57,347 bases of DNA from an uncultured Eubacteriales bacterium (GCA_902493345.1 CABUPM010000003.1:1-57347), one strand, 5' to 3'. Positions 1 to 8,526 are shown, numbered from the stretch's first letter. Numbers and translations are program-made. The notes: generated by a model not told the origin, from the sequence alone.

Positions 1-10
1 CCATAGGGGA

Positions 11-820
11 TCAGCCTCCAATCTGGCAGGCCAGGCCGGATGCGCTCTCGGCAGCCTCCAAAAGATTCTGCATATGTTCGTTGGAAGGGGGAGTAATGTG
101 TGCCAGAGTGTAATCCCGTCCCAAGCCGGTGTATTTATCCTGTCCTAAACGATGATAGGGCAGCAGGTGCAGCCGCCGTACGCCGGGCAGGGAAGCGGCA
201 AATTCGGCAATAGCCTGAATCTCCTGCGGGGTATCGTTAAATTCTGGAATAACGGGGACACGGATGATTAATTCGCAGTCCCTCGATACGGCAACCTTGC
301 GGGCATTCTCCAGAATCTGTTCGTTAGGAACGCCGGTGAAGGCACGGTGCTTGGCGCTGTCCATATGTTTGATATCCATCAGAAACAGATCCAGGTAAGG
401 GAGGAGCTTTTGAATGGATTCATAGGGAGCGCACGCAGTGGATTCAATGGCAGTGTTCAGCAGATGGTACTGTGCCGCTTCCAAGAGCGCCGCGGCAAAA
501 TCCGGTTGAAACAGGCATTCCCCGCCGGAGAGGGTGAGTCCACCGCCGCTTCGACGGTAATACGGCAGATCCTTCAGAACCTCATCCATGACCTCGGAAA
601 CGGTGACATCCCGCCCGACCGTTCGCGTTTTACCGTTCATGGTCAGCTGTTCAATACCGTATTCCTGCGATTCCGGGTTGCAGCACCAACGGCAGCGCAG
701 AAAACAGCCTTTGAGAAAGACAATGGCGCGGATTCCCGGTCCATCGTGAATGGAATACCGTTGGATATCAAAAATCCGGCCCTGGACCCTGTTAAAATCG
801 TTGCTCATAGATTGCCTCAT
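11..820 (-). CDS. Glycyl-radical enzyme activating enzyme (radical SAM)
   Basis: This 269-residue radical-SAM activase installs the glycyl radical on the dehydratase encoded just upstream, using S-adenosylmethionine and a 4Fe-4S cluster. The cluster motif CX3CX2C is visible as Cys39, Cys43 and Cys46 (GCFLRCRWC), and SGGE follows near residue 98. The protein is short, like pyruvate formate-lyase activase. It has no room for the extra ferredoxin-like domain that many dehydratase activases carry after the CX3CX2C motif. Its ATG overlaps the stop of the dehydratase gene as ATGA (817-820), so the two are probably translationally coupled. A start four codons later (ATG at 808) is possible. The pairing makes the role firm; the substrate is inferred from the partner. 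Confidence 0.93.
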   Translation of the reverse strand: MRQSMSNDFNRVQGRIFDIQRYSIHDGPGIRAIVFLKGCFLRCRWCCNPESQEYGIEQLTMNGKTRTVGRDVTVSEVMDEVLKDLPYYRRSGGGLTLSGGECLFQPDFAAALLEAAQYHLLNTAIESTACAPYESIQKLLPYLDLFLMDIKHMDSAKHRAFTGVPNEQILENARKVAVSRDCELIIRVPVIPEFNDTPQEIQAIAEFAASLPGVRRLHLLPYHRLGQDKYTGLGRDYTLAHITPPSNEHMQNLLEAAESASGLACQIGG

Positions 821-3345
821 ATAGAAGTCTGCTCTGTGCGTCGGATGATATCATCCTGCAGAGAACGGGATAGTGTGGTAAAGAGAGCGCTGTAGCCCGC
901 GACGCGGACGACCAGAGAACGATACTTCTCCGGATGCTTTTGTGCGTCCAGCAGCGTTTCGCGGCTGACCACATTAAACTGCATGTGGCTGCCCTTTTGA
1001 TCGAAATAGGAACGGATCAACGCTACAAAATTGGCGAGTCCCTCACGGCCCGCGAGAGCCGAAGGGTGGAACTTCATGTTAAAAAGCGTACCATTAGAAG
1101 CGATATAATGATCCAAACGGGACACGGAGTTGGCGGAAGCCGTAGGCCCATGAGTATCACGGCCGGCGGAAGGAGACACGCCGTCTGCTACCGGAGTTCC
1201 GGCATAGCGGCCGTCCGGTGTCGCGCCGGTCTGCGCGCCCAGAGGAACATTGGCGGATACAGGGTACAGACCCGCCTGGAACTGTCCGCCGCGCGGATTC
1301 TTATAGTACTGAAGCGGCCGGGTATAGGTGTAGGCCACGTCTCTGGCAAAAGCGTCTACCTCTGGAATATCGTTGCCGAATTTGGGCACATCCTCCAGCA
1401 TGCTGCGGATAGCTTCATACTTGAGGCGCTTCTCCTCGGGGATACCGCCGGTACGCACCGTCTGATACATGGAGCGAATCTGATCCTCGTTCAGGACAAC
1501 GCCGTCGGCGGCCAGAGCCTTGGCAAGGTCGACAGTGATCTCCTGCGCTTCCTCCGGAGTACGGAGTTTGCCAAAGTTATTGGCAAGCGCGTCCCGCAGA
1601 TCTGCCATGGACAGTTTATGCTCGTCGAAGACCAGGGTTTTGACCGCATAGAGAGAATCCGCCATATTGGCGATACCGAAGCCCTGCGGCCCGGTAAAGT
1701 TATACACAGCGCCGCCCTCCTGCACACTCTTGCCGCGTCCGATACAGTCTTCGATCATACCGGACAGGAAGGGCAGAGGACAACGTTCCGCGTGAGCCAC
1801 GTCGATCGCGTTGTCCGCGTTGACGAGGAGACTCAGCATATAGTTCATTTGTTTTTTATAGGCGTCATAGAATTCATCGAAGGTCTGCATCTTGGTAACA
1901 TCACCGGTCTGCAGGCCAACCTGTACGCCCCTGTCCATGCCATTGGAGAATACCAGCTCCAACGGACGGCACATATTGAAGAAAGCGGCATCGTGCCAGC
2001 CTTCGGTTTTCCCGGATTTTTGAGGTTCTACGCAGCCGATGATATTGTAGTCTCGGGCATCCTCCATGGTCAGTCCGCGGCTGAGCAGCGCGGGGATAAT
2101 GACTTCATCATTATAATAAGCGGGCAGGCCGACGCCGGTACGGGTCAGTTCCGCTGCCTTCAGCAAAAATTCTTCAGGAGAGCCGTTCCAGACACGAACA
2201 GAGAAGGAAGGCTGCGGAAGCAGTACATGCATGGTTGCCTGGATACACATAAAGGACAGGTCGTTGGTCGCGTCCAATCCCTCCGGTGTCTGTCCGCCGG
2301 CAATCAGGTTCTGGAACAGACTGTAGCCGGCAAAGCCTTCGGCCGAAGCGGCGTCACGAATTTTGTTCAAGTCATTGAGCTTAACCCATACGCAGTCCAT
2401 GATCTCCTGCGCGGCTTCCCGAGTAATTAGTCCGTGATCCAAATCATGCTTAAAGAAGGGATACATATACTGATCAAAGCGTCCCGGAGAGATCGAGTGG
2501 CCGCTGGACTCCAACTGCAGCAGCTGCTGAATAAACCAGAAGGATTGACAAGCCTCGTAAAAGCTGCGCGCACCCTGACGGGGAACACGGTCGCAGTTTT
2601 CGGCGATTTTGAGCAATTCATCCCGGCGAACGGGATCATTGCAGGCAGCGGCTTCACTACGAGCCAGCGCCGCGTAGCGCTCGGCATATACGCAGGCGGC
2701 TTCACAGGAAAGGATGACAGCCTGCAGAAAATGTGTCCGGCGGGCGTAATCGGCGTCGCCAAAGCTGCAATGGGACAGCGCTTCGGCAGCCTGTGCCTTG
2801 ATGGATTCCAGACCCTCACGGGCGATACGACCATAGCAAACGGTCACATGACCTACGCCGTTATAGAAATAGTTGCCGGGAGTGAAGATATTATGCTCCA
2901 TTGCCAGCAGCGTCTCAGGGGCCATATAGGAAGTCGCCAGTTCACTGGTCGTCCGGCCCTTCCAATATTTATAGACCTCATGCAGTGTCTTCTTGGTCTC
3001 GTCTGCGATATAAAACGGATCCGCGGTACGGTGCTCCATCGTATCAAATTCCGACTCCAGCCATTCAAAGGAAAACTCCGGAAAGACCTGACAGCCGCGG
3101 GGCGCCTGGGAGGAACTGCCTACGATCAGCTCGTCCGGACGGATGATGATCGGGATATTGCGGCAGATATGATCAAATGCCTTGGCGCGCCGGATGATGA
3201 TCGGCTCACCTTCGGTTTCTTTATAGGATTCAGTCAACAGAACAGCACGATCCGCCTCGACGACAGGCATCTTGGCATACAGATGCTCGATCAGTCTTGG
3301 AATACGCGGGCTCTTGGCGATGTCTTCAGAATATAGATGATTCAT
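817..3345 (-). CDS. B12-independent glycyl-radical 1,2-propanediol dehydratase
   Basis: An 842-residue glycyl-radical enzyme that dehydrates 1,2-propanediol to propanal (glycerol is an alternative substrate in the family). The thiyl cysteine is Cys438 in IIGCVEPQ, followed by Glu440 and Asp452 (WHD). His166 (GVGHV), His283-Ser284 (GHS) and Tyr341 match the diol-binding set of glycerol and propanediol dehydratases. The glycyl radical is Gly817 in RVAGYSA. From memory, the sequence is much closer to the Roseburia inulinivorans propanediol dehydratase than to hydroxyproline dehydratase or choline lyase. It includes an insert around residues 595-650 that glycerol dehydratase lacks. It is transcribed with its activase from a consensus promoter and has an AAAGGAG ribosome site. 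No microcompartment shell gene is seen in this window. Confidence 0.93.
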   Translation of the reverse strand: MNHLYSEDIAKSPRIPRLIEHLYAKMPVVEADRAVLLTESYKETEGEPIIIRRAKAFDHICRNIPIIIRPDELIVGSSSQAPRGCQVFPEFSFEWLESEFDTMEHRTADPFYIADETKKTLHEVYKYWKGRTTSELATSYMAPETLLAMEHNIFTPGNYFYNGVGHVTVCYGRIAREGLESIKAQAAEALSHCSFGDADYARRTHFLQAVILSCEAACVYAERYAALARSEAAACNDPVRRDELLKIAENCDRVPRQGARSFYEACQSFWFIQQLLQLESSGHSISPGRFDQYMYPFFKHDLDHGLITREAAQEIMDCVWVKLNDLNKIRDAASAEGFAGYSLFQNLIAGGQTPEGLDATNDLSFMCIQATMHVLLPQPSFSVRVWNGSPEEFLLKAAELTRTGVGLPAYYNDEVIIPALLSRGLTMEDARDYNIIGCVEPQKSGKTEGWHDAAFFNMCRPLELVFSNGMDRGVQVGLQTGDVTKMQTFDEFYDAYKKQMNYMLSLLVNADNAIDVAHAERCPLPFLSGMIEDCIGRGKSVQEGGAVYNFTGPQGFGIANMADSLYAVKTLVFDEHKLSMADLRDALANNFGKLRTPEEAQEITVDLAKALAADGVVLNEDQIRSMYQTVRTGGIPEEKRLKYEAIRSMLEDVPKFGNDIPEVDAFARDVAYTYTRPLQYYKNPRGGQFQAGLYPVSANVPLGAQTGATPDGRYAGTPVADGVSPSAGRDTHGPTASANSVSRLDHYIASNGTLFNMKFHPSALAGREGLANFVALIRSYFDQKGSHMQFNVVSRETLLDAQKHPEKYRSLVVRVAGYSALFTTLSRSLQDDIIRRTEQTSI

Positions 3346-3397
3346 AAGCGGCTCCTTTATTCGATGATGGAAAACTATACTTATTTATCGTATCTCT

Positions 3398-3426
3398 ATT
3401 GTATAACAGACAACAGGGTTTGTCAA
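3398..3426 (-). promoter_or_regulatory. Sigma-A promoter for the dehydratase-activase operon
   Basis: Reading the minus strand, TTGACA (3426-3421), a 17-base spacer and TACAAT (3403-3398). Predicted transcription start is about 50 bases before the dehydratase ATG. Confidence 0.8.
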
Positions 3427-3514
3427 TCTAAAGTTGCAGAAGAAGCAACAAGAACAAAGAAAAAACAAACAAATCCGTCGTCGAATCTCATGCCAGACGC
3501 GGAGCGGTGGCCGG

Positions 3515-3543
3515 TTGTTTTTTTCTATAGTTTGCGGTATACT
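3515..3543 (+). promoter_or_regulatory. Putative promoter for the DUF3137-like gene
   Basis: TTGTTT (3515-3520), 17 bases, TATACT (3538-3543). It lies back-to-back with the minus-strand dehydratase promoter in a 232-base intergenic region. Confidence 0.55.
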
Positions 3544-3577
3544 TTACTATAGGATTTGAAGCGAAAGGAGAGAAATT

Positions 3578-4327
3578 ATGAGCGACGAGGAACTCTCGAA
3601 ACGGTTGGGACAATATCAGCGGATGGCAAAACTTTGGCAGATCCTAGGTTTGATCGGTACAATAGGAGGACTGATTGCCTATTTTGTGGTAAATGACAGA
3701 GTTTTGAAGGCAATCTTAGTGGCAGTCCTCTTCTTTGGCGGTCTCTGCTGTATTCTCTTTTTGCGGGACAGGTCTCTGAAAAAGCTCAAGGCATTGATGA
3801 CGGAACAGCTGGGAGATTTCTTCCGAACAGAGCTTACGAGAGCATTTGGACCGGAATTACAGACGGAGGAGATGCGTATCGATCGGCAGAGTATGGAGGA
3901 ATTCTGTCTGGCGGATGGACAGTGGGAGGAATGTGAAGTAGGAAACTACCATGAAGGACTATATCAAGGGGGTCATTTCTCAGCGGCCAATGTTCGCTTG
4001 AATCATGTATACGAAAGAAGACCTCCGAGGGAAGGGCGCGAAACATACCGCAACAAAGTGTTTCAGGGACTGGTCATTCGGTGCAAAATCGCGTCGAAAA
4101 CAGCGCCTGAATCACGGCTTCGGCAGTTGGAGCAGGCAGTGGAGGGGCAGCTTCGAGGGTCTTATTGGAAGGGAGATGTGTTTTCTCTGGCGATTGAGAC
4201 GGATTATGGATTTGCCGCTGTTGCCGGAGATGTGAATCCGCAGGATCTCGACGCAGTACGGAAAAGCTATGTTCTGTCGCTGCAGGAGATGCAGCGGACG
4301 CTGGATCTTATTCAGAACGATACATAA
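3578..4327 (+). CDS. DUF3137-like membrane protein
   Basis: A 249-residue protein of unknown function. Two adjacent hydrophobic helices (about residues 18-38 and 44-62) form a hairpin near the N-terminus, leaving a soluble C-terminal domain of about 170 residues. That domain resembles DUF3137: a stretch reading FSAANVRLNHVYERR followed by FQGLVIRC, similar to the 'ligand, then GLF/VI' pattern of that family. It starts after a GAAAGGAG ribosome site, is monocistronic, and ends just before the 37-bp palindrome at 4330. The family assignment is by pattern only. No catalytic residues can be named. Confidence 0.6.
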   Translation: MSDEELSKRLGQYQRMAKLWQILGLIGTIGGLIAYFVVNDRVLKAILVAVLFFGGLCCILFLRDRSLKKLKALMTEQLGDFFRTELTRAFGPELQTEEMRIDRQSMEEFCLADGQWEECEVGNYHEGLYQGGHFSAANVRLNHVYERRPPREGRETYRNKVFQGLVIRCKIASKTAPESRLRQLEQAVEGQLRGSYWKGDVFSLAIETDYGFAAVAGDVNPQDLDAVRKSYVLSLQEMQRTLDLIQNDT

Positions 4328-4329
4328 TG

Positions 4330-4410
4330 AATGAGCTGTCGCGCTATGATATGTACCCCCAATACTGGACATCAGTATTGGGGGTACATATCATAGCGCG
4401 ACAGCTCATT
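4330..4410. terminator. Perfect 37-bp palindrome with 7-nt loop between convergent genes
   Basis: Arms 4330-4366 and 4374-4410 are perfect inverted copies; the loop is 4367-4373. It sits between two convergent stop codons and probably ends transcription on both strands. The inner 20 bp of each arm begins TGATATGTACCCCC, and the outer 17 bp alone would make an ordinary GC-rich stem. This suggests an element inserted in the loop of an older terminator (see findings). Confidence 0.75.
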
Positions 4411-4414
4411 TGCT

Positions 4415-5575
4415 TTATTTACTGAGTTCAATAAGCTCGGCGGTCTCGGCGACAGCCAGGTCCACACGGCCGCAGACGGTCGTGGTAAAGGTTACCAGAC
4501 GGTCATCCAGTACAAACCGCGGATGGGGATCAATATGGTAAATGGACGGATGTTCCGGCGTCCATCCCTCAACTACAGGATTGCAGGTCAGAACCGGAAT
4601 CAGGCGTTTGCTTGTGTCATTCCAGAAACGGACCACGGACGGACAGCCACGCCACCAGCTTAGATCCTCGTAAGGATATGAACCGTCTACAACAAAGTAT
4701 TTTTCATCCTTGGTGCAATGGGCATGCCAAGTGCCGTTGCCGCCTTCAATCGGGATATGGCAGACAACTTCGGCTGTATGTTCGCCCAGGCGGTCGCGTA
4801 CGATGCTATTGGAGGAACAATAATAGATCGCACTGCCGTTCGTGTTCCACCATTCATGGGTTGCGGAGTTAGCATAGGGAATCCGCATCTCACGCTGACC
4901 GTCACGATGAATCAGCTGAAGACGGGGATAGATCCCATCTTCCGTCAGAGGAGGCGGGTCATTCTGACCTGTCAGAGAATTGTAGGAATACTCGTGGGCG
5001 CACATGCACAGATCCCCATTGGTGGGACAAATCTGCGCGTGATTATAGGGCGTTCCGCGCTGTGTGCGGTACCAGAGAGTGTAACTGCCGTCCTGAATCC
5101 GGAAGGTGCCGATAAAGCTGCCTTGTGCGGTCTGAATATCGGTCAGGATCTCCTGATGATCCGGAGTAAAAGTCAGATGGGTCCCGGCTTCGGAAGGCTT
5201 GGCGATGCGGGCAGCCTTGGGAAGATCGGCAATCTTCCGAGCTTTGTCCTGCGGATGAGGAGAACGCACATAGATGCCTTCGGTACAGGCCCAATACAGA
5301 TCACCGGTACGTTCGTCAACCATCCATCCGGAACCGCGCGTTTCCGGGAAATAACGGACTTCATCCGTCAGAAAATCCACAACGCCGGCGCAATGACCTT
5401 CTGCCGGTGGAAAAGCGCAATAGAACCACAGGTACCGGCCGTCATCTGAATAACCGGAATTGACGAAGTAAAATCCCTGCTGAATGGGAGCGACACGGGT
5501 GGAGAGTACCCAGTAATGCGCGCCGCTTGCATCGACATGCTTGGTGAAGTGCTTGGAATTCATAGGCGTGTACAT
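4415..5575 (-). CDS. Oligogalacturonate lyase-like beta-propeller protein (PL22-like)
   Basis: A 386-residue protein without signal peptide, resembling PL22 oligogalacturonide lyases. These cytoplasmic seven-bladed propellers cleave short pectin fragments. Repeated blade-like segments (DGRYLWFY, TGDLYWAC, NGDLCMCAHE, NGSAIYYC) are visible. Candidate catalytic and metal histidines are His179, His240 (THEWW), His284/His286 (HAH) and His351 (DPHPRF). In characterised PL22 enzymes the last motif reads HPHP; here the first His is Asp349, so metal binding may differ. RBS AAGGAGG precedes the ATG. It is the last gene of a minus-strand run starting at pyrB and stops next to the palindrome at 4330. 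The distant match means substrate specificity is inferred from the pectin genes nearby. Confidence 0.65.
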   Translation of the reverse strand: MYTPMNSKHFTKHVDASGAHYWVLSTRVAPIQQGFYFVNSGYSDDGRYLWFYCAFPPAEGHCAGVVDFLTDEVRYFPETRGSGWMVDERTGDLYWACTEGIYVRSPHPQDKARKIADLPKAARIAKPSEAGTHLTFTPDHQEILTDIQTAQGSFIGTFRIQDGSYTLWYRTQRGTPYNHAQICPTNGDLCMCAHEYSYNSLTGQNDPPPLTEDGIYPRLQLIHRDGQREMRIPYANSATHEWWNTNGSAIYYCSSNSIVRDRLGEHTAEVVCHIPIEGGNGTWHAHCTKDEKYFVVDGSYPYEDLSWWRGCPSVVRFWNDTSKRLIPVLTCNPVVEGWTPEHPSIYHIDPHPRFVLDDRLVTFTTTVCGRVDLAVAETAELIELSK

Positions 5576-5590
5576 AGGTGAACCTCCTTA

Positions 5591-6502
5591 TTAAAAATTA
5601 AACTTACCGTCTCCTTTTTCTTCTAAGGCCTTAATGGCATGGTAGGCAAATTCGCAGAACGGGGCAGAGAGTCCAGCATCCTGTGACAGACGAATAGCGG
5701 TTCCGGCGAGCATATCGATCTCGGTATGCCGCCTGTTGTCCAGATCCTGTAATGTTGAAAAACGGGAGGTTTTTCGGCCTGCCCACGCGCCGGGAACGAA
5801 GGGACCGACATCGATGCCGCGGAGCGCCGCCAGAGCGGCAACCTCATTCCATAAGCGCTCCGCTATATATGCGGCATGGCTGCTTACGACATAGATCCCA
5901 ACACCGGCGCCGATGATGGCCTGCGGCAGATTGTTGGAGACATTGCCGGCGTATTTGATCCAGATCGAGCGCATGATATCGGGTACGAAGTGGTGATTGG
6001 CTTGAGTGCGGCCCATAAGCTCCAGAACCTCCTGCACTCGGGCAGTAGGTACACTGTTGTCCTTTTCACCGAAGAATACGCCGTCAGTTACCGCGGGATC
6101 AAAGAAAATATTATTATCGCGGCGCTCGGCGGAGATCCGCATCATCGCGTAGAGCATGTGATCCATACCGATATATCGTCCGATGACCTCTTCACTGTCC
6201 ACTCCGTTGATCAGGCTGATGACGACGGTATGATCATCAACAATGGCTGCGATGTCGGAAAGAATATCCGGAAGAACATTGTATTTGACGGAGACAAGCA
6301 GCAGATCCACTCCATGCGCTTCCTCCGGCGTCCTTACAGGAAAGAAGGCGCGCTGACCGTTAATGATCAGTCCTTCCTGTTCCAGACGGCTTTTGCGGCT
6401 GCCTCTTGCGACAACGCAGAAGTCTTCTCCCAGAGGCTCTGCCATGCCCCAGATAAAATAGGCACCGACAGCACCGGCACCTAAAAGTGCGACCGTTTTC
6501 AT
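5591..6502 (-). CDS. Ketopantoate reductase family protein (ApbA/PanE)
   Basis: A 303-residue NADP-dependent reductase of the ApbA/PanE family, which reduces 2-dehydropantoate or related 2-keto acids. The N-terminal Rossmann motif is GAGAVGAYF. The family lysine lies in WIKYAGNVSNN, and the C-terminal substrate segment reads RRHTEIDMLAG. I chose the ATG at 6502 because the Rossmann fold starts there, GAGGAAATC lies upstream, and the ATG overlaps the preceding stop as ATGA. A longer frame upstream is just the preceding gene read out of frame. Whether it makes pantoate or acts on a sugar-acid intermediate cannot be told; its neighbours (flavin reductase, PL22-like) are not CoA-synthesis genes. 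Confidence 0.8.
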   Translation of the reverse strand: MKTVALLGAGAVGAYFIWGMAEPLGEDFCVVARGSRKSRLEQEGLIINGQRAFFPVRTPEEAHGVDLLLVSVKYNVLPDILSDIAAIVDDHTVVISLINGVDSEEVIGRYIGMDHMLYAMMRISAERRDNNIFFDPAVTDGVFFGEKDNSVPTARVQEVLELMGRTQANHHFVPDIMRSIWIKYAGNVSNNLPQAIIGAGVGIYVVSSHAAYIAERLWNEVAALAALRGIDVGPFVPGAWAGRKTSRFSTLQDLDNRRHTEIDMLAGTAIRLSQDAGLSAPFCEFAYHAIKALEEKGDGKFNF

Positions 6503-7080
6503 GATGATTTCCTCTTTTTCTGTTTCTTTTTGACGGAGAAGCCAAAGGTGCCGAGAGCCTGACCGATGGAGTAGTAGGTCCCATGGATATAGGCGGCCAA
6601 ATGGCACCGTTCCATACACAAGCGCCCGTTGGCGTCCACATAGTCTTCATCCACACGAACGGCGGTGATGTCCGCTAAAAACATATCGTGAGAGCCCAGC
6701 GGCAGAACCTGACGGACCTTGCATTCGAGGTGTACAGGACTCTCCAGAATCAAGGGCGCCTGTACTGTCTCTCCCGGTTCGGTATGCAGACCGCATGCGG
6801 CGATTTTATCCAGATCACGGCCGCTTTTTACACCGCAGAAATCGATCGCAGGAACCAATTCCTCCGTCGGAAGGTTAATGACAAATTCGCCGCTGTTTTT
6901 GATAAGGTCGTAAGAGTATCGTTCCGGCCTTACAGAAATATAAGTTATAGGCGGCATCGTGTTGACGATTCCCGTCCATGCAATAGTTAATACATTAGGA
7001 TGTTCCGGTGTGCCGCAGGAGACCAGGGCCGGAGGCAGAGGCGCCTCCAGGGTTCCGCCCTTCCAGGTTAAAAGTCCCAT
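6499..7080 (-). CDS. Flavin reductase family protein (flavoredoxin-like)
   Basis: A 193-residue FMN-binding split-barrel protein resembling flavoredoxin and flavin reductases. Typical segments are an N-terminal PPALVSCG, then ITYISVRPERYSYDLI and GEFVINLPT, then FCGVKSGRDLDKI. The C-terminus is unusually basic (KKKQKKRK). Its ATG follows the pyrI stop by five bases without a clear Shine-Dalgarno sequence, so it may be translated by coupling. It overlaps the next gene by four bases. The electron partner is unknown. Confidence 0.8.
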   Translation of the reverse strand: MGLLTWKGGTLEAPLPPALVSCGTPEHPNVLTIAWTGIVNTMPPITYISVRPERYSYDLIKNSGEFVINLPTEELVPAIDFCGVKSGRDLDKIAACGLHTEPGETVQAPLILESPVHLECKVRQVLPLGSHDMFLADITAVRVDEDYVDANGRLCMERCHLAAYIHGTYYSIGQALGTFGFSVKKKQKKRKSS

Positions 7081-7085
7081 GGCAA

Positions 7086-7514
7086 TTACCGATTGTCGTA
7101 TTTCTCTTCGCAGTACCGGCAGCGATAGGTCTCATGCACCGGATCGGTCAGTACAAAAACATGATCCAGTCCGGGCTCCAAGGAGGTGATACAGCGAGGA
7201 TTCCGGCAGCGGATTACATTTGTAATCTTTTTCGGAAGGGACAGAGATTTTTTCTCAACAATCTCTCCGCCGCGGATAATGCTGATCGTGATATTGTGGT
7301 CAATATAGCCCAGAACATCGAGGTCCACCAGATCCAGTCCTCCCTGAATCTTGATAATGTCCTTGCGGCCCATCTTTTTGCTTACCGCGTTTTTGATGAT
7401 GGCAACGCTGCAGTCCAGCTTGTCCAGCTGCAGATACTTGTAGATCTCCATACTGTAACCGGCTTTGATATGGTCCAGTACGATGCCTTCCTCCATTTTA
7501 CCGACATTCAGCAT
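7086..7514 (-). CDS. pyrI: Aspartate carbamoyltransferase regulatory subunit
   Basis: The 142-residue regulatory chain binds nucleotide effectors and docks to the PyrB catalytic trimer through a zinc domain. The zinc cysteines are Cys103 and Cys108 (CRNPRC) with Cys132 and Cys135 (CRYC). The nucleotide-binding half contains GYSMEIYKYL. The ATG at 7514 is preferred over a longer in-frame extension because AAAGGAGAG, lying inside the end of pyrB, is correctly spaced from it. It follows pyrB by five bases. An allosteric PyrBI pair fits this gene order. Confidence 0.95.
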   Translation of the reverse strand: MLNVGKMEEGIVLDHIKAGYSMEIYKYLQLDKLDCSVAIIKNAVSKKMGRKDIIKIQGGLDLVDLDVLGYIDHNITISIIRGGEIVEKKSLSLPKKITNVIRCRNPRCITSLEPGLDHVFVLTDPVHETYRCRYCEEKYDNR

Positions 7515-7519
7515 GTGGA

Positions 7520-8443
7520 TCACTCTCCTTTCTTCAGCCCCAGCAGGGTCATAATCAGAGCCATACGGGCGTAAACGCCGCATTGAGCCTGGTAAAAATA
7601 AGCCGCTCTCGGATCATCATCCAATTCCGGACTGATTTCATTGACACGGGGCAGCGGATGCAGCACATACATATCCTGGGGCGCCAGCTTCATTTTTGCC
7701 TTGTCCAGAATGTAGCTGTCCTTCAGACGGAGATATTCGTCTTCGCTAAAGAAACGTTCCTGCTGCACACGGGTCATGTACAGAATATCCAACTCCGGCA
7801 GAGCGGGCTCCAATTCAGTGGTTTCCGTGTAGGGAATGTGCTTAGCCTCCAAGACATCCTGCAAAACATAAGTAGGAACGCGCAGAACCTCCGGAGAGAT
7901 CAGTACAAAACGAATGCCTTCATAGCGGGAGAGGGCGTTGATCAGTGAGTGTACGGTACGGCCGAACTTCAGATCTCCGCACAGGCCGATAGTAAGATGA
8001 TCCAGCCGTCCTTTCAGAGAACGAATTGTCAGAAGGTCCGTCAGAGTCTGTGTCGGATGCTGGTGTCCCCCGTCGCCAGCGTTGATTACCGGAATGCGGC
8101 TGAATTGCGAAGCAACCAGCGGAGCACCCTCTTTGGGATGACGCATGGCAACGATATCAGCGTAACAGGAAATGATACGGATGGTATCGGCTACACTTTC
8201 GCCCTTTGACGCGGAACTGGAGTCCGCAGAATGGAATCCCAGCGTTTTACCGCCCAGATTGAGCATAGCAGCCTCAAAGCTGAGTCTTGTACGGGTGCTG
8301 GGCTCATAGAACAGAGTGGCCAGCTTCTTGCCGTCGGCGACATGGGCGTATTCCTCCGGATGCTGGCGAATCTGTTCGGCCAGGGCCAAAACCTGTTCCA
8401 GCTCCTCTACGCTGAAGTCCAATGGATTCAAAAAGTGTCTCAT
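7520..8443 (-). CDS. pyrB: Aspartate carbamoyltransferase catalytic subunit
   Basis: A 307-residue enzyme for the committed pyrimidine step: carbamoyl phosphate plus aspartate gives carbamoyl aspartate. Diagnostic motifs are the carbamoyl-phosphate loop YEPSTRTRLSFE, HPTQTLTDLL, GDLKFGRTVHSL and the aspartate loop HPLPRVNEI. Length is standard. It is the first gene of a run that continues into pyrI, flavin reductase, ketopantoate reductase-like and PL22-like genes with gaps of 16 bases or fewer. The leader is only about 25 bases, which leaves no room for a PyrR attenuator. Confidence 0.97.
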   Translation of the reverse strand: MRHFLNPLDFSVEELEQVLALAEQIRQHPEEYAHVADGKKLATLFYEPSTRTRLSFEAAMLNLGGKTLGFHSADSSSASKGESVADTIRIISCYADIVAMRHPKEGAPLVASQFSRIPVINAGDGGHQHPTQTLTDLLTIRSLKGRLDHLTIGLCGDLKFGRTVHSLINALSRYEGIRFVLISPEVLRVPTYVLQDVLEAKHIPYTETTELEPALPELDILYMTRVQQERFFSEDEYLRLKDSYILDKAKMKLAPQDMYVLHPLPRVNEISPELDDDPRAAYFYQAQCGVYARMALIMTLLGLKKGE

Positions 8444-8476
8444 GAACTACCTCCTGAGTATTGAATTTGTGTATTT

Positions 8477-8505
8477 ATTATAATACAGATGACCTGGAAA
8501 TACAA
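8477..8505 (-). promoter_or_regulatory. Sigma-A promoter for pyrB
   Basis: On the minus strand TTGTAT (8505-8500), 17 bases, TATAAT (8482-8477). It lies back-to-back with the guaB promoter; the two -35 boxes are 21 bases apart. Confidence 0.8.
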
Positions 8506-8526
8506 TATTTTTGTTTTGTAAAAATA

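Noticed and set aside
347..895. Long open frame on the plus strand opposite the activase gene
   Set aside because: It lies wholly antisense to conserved genes with intact motifs and has no promoter or ribosome site. The same applies to the long antisense frames at 934-2430, 17365-18519 and 18532-20124.
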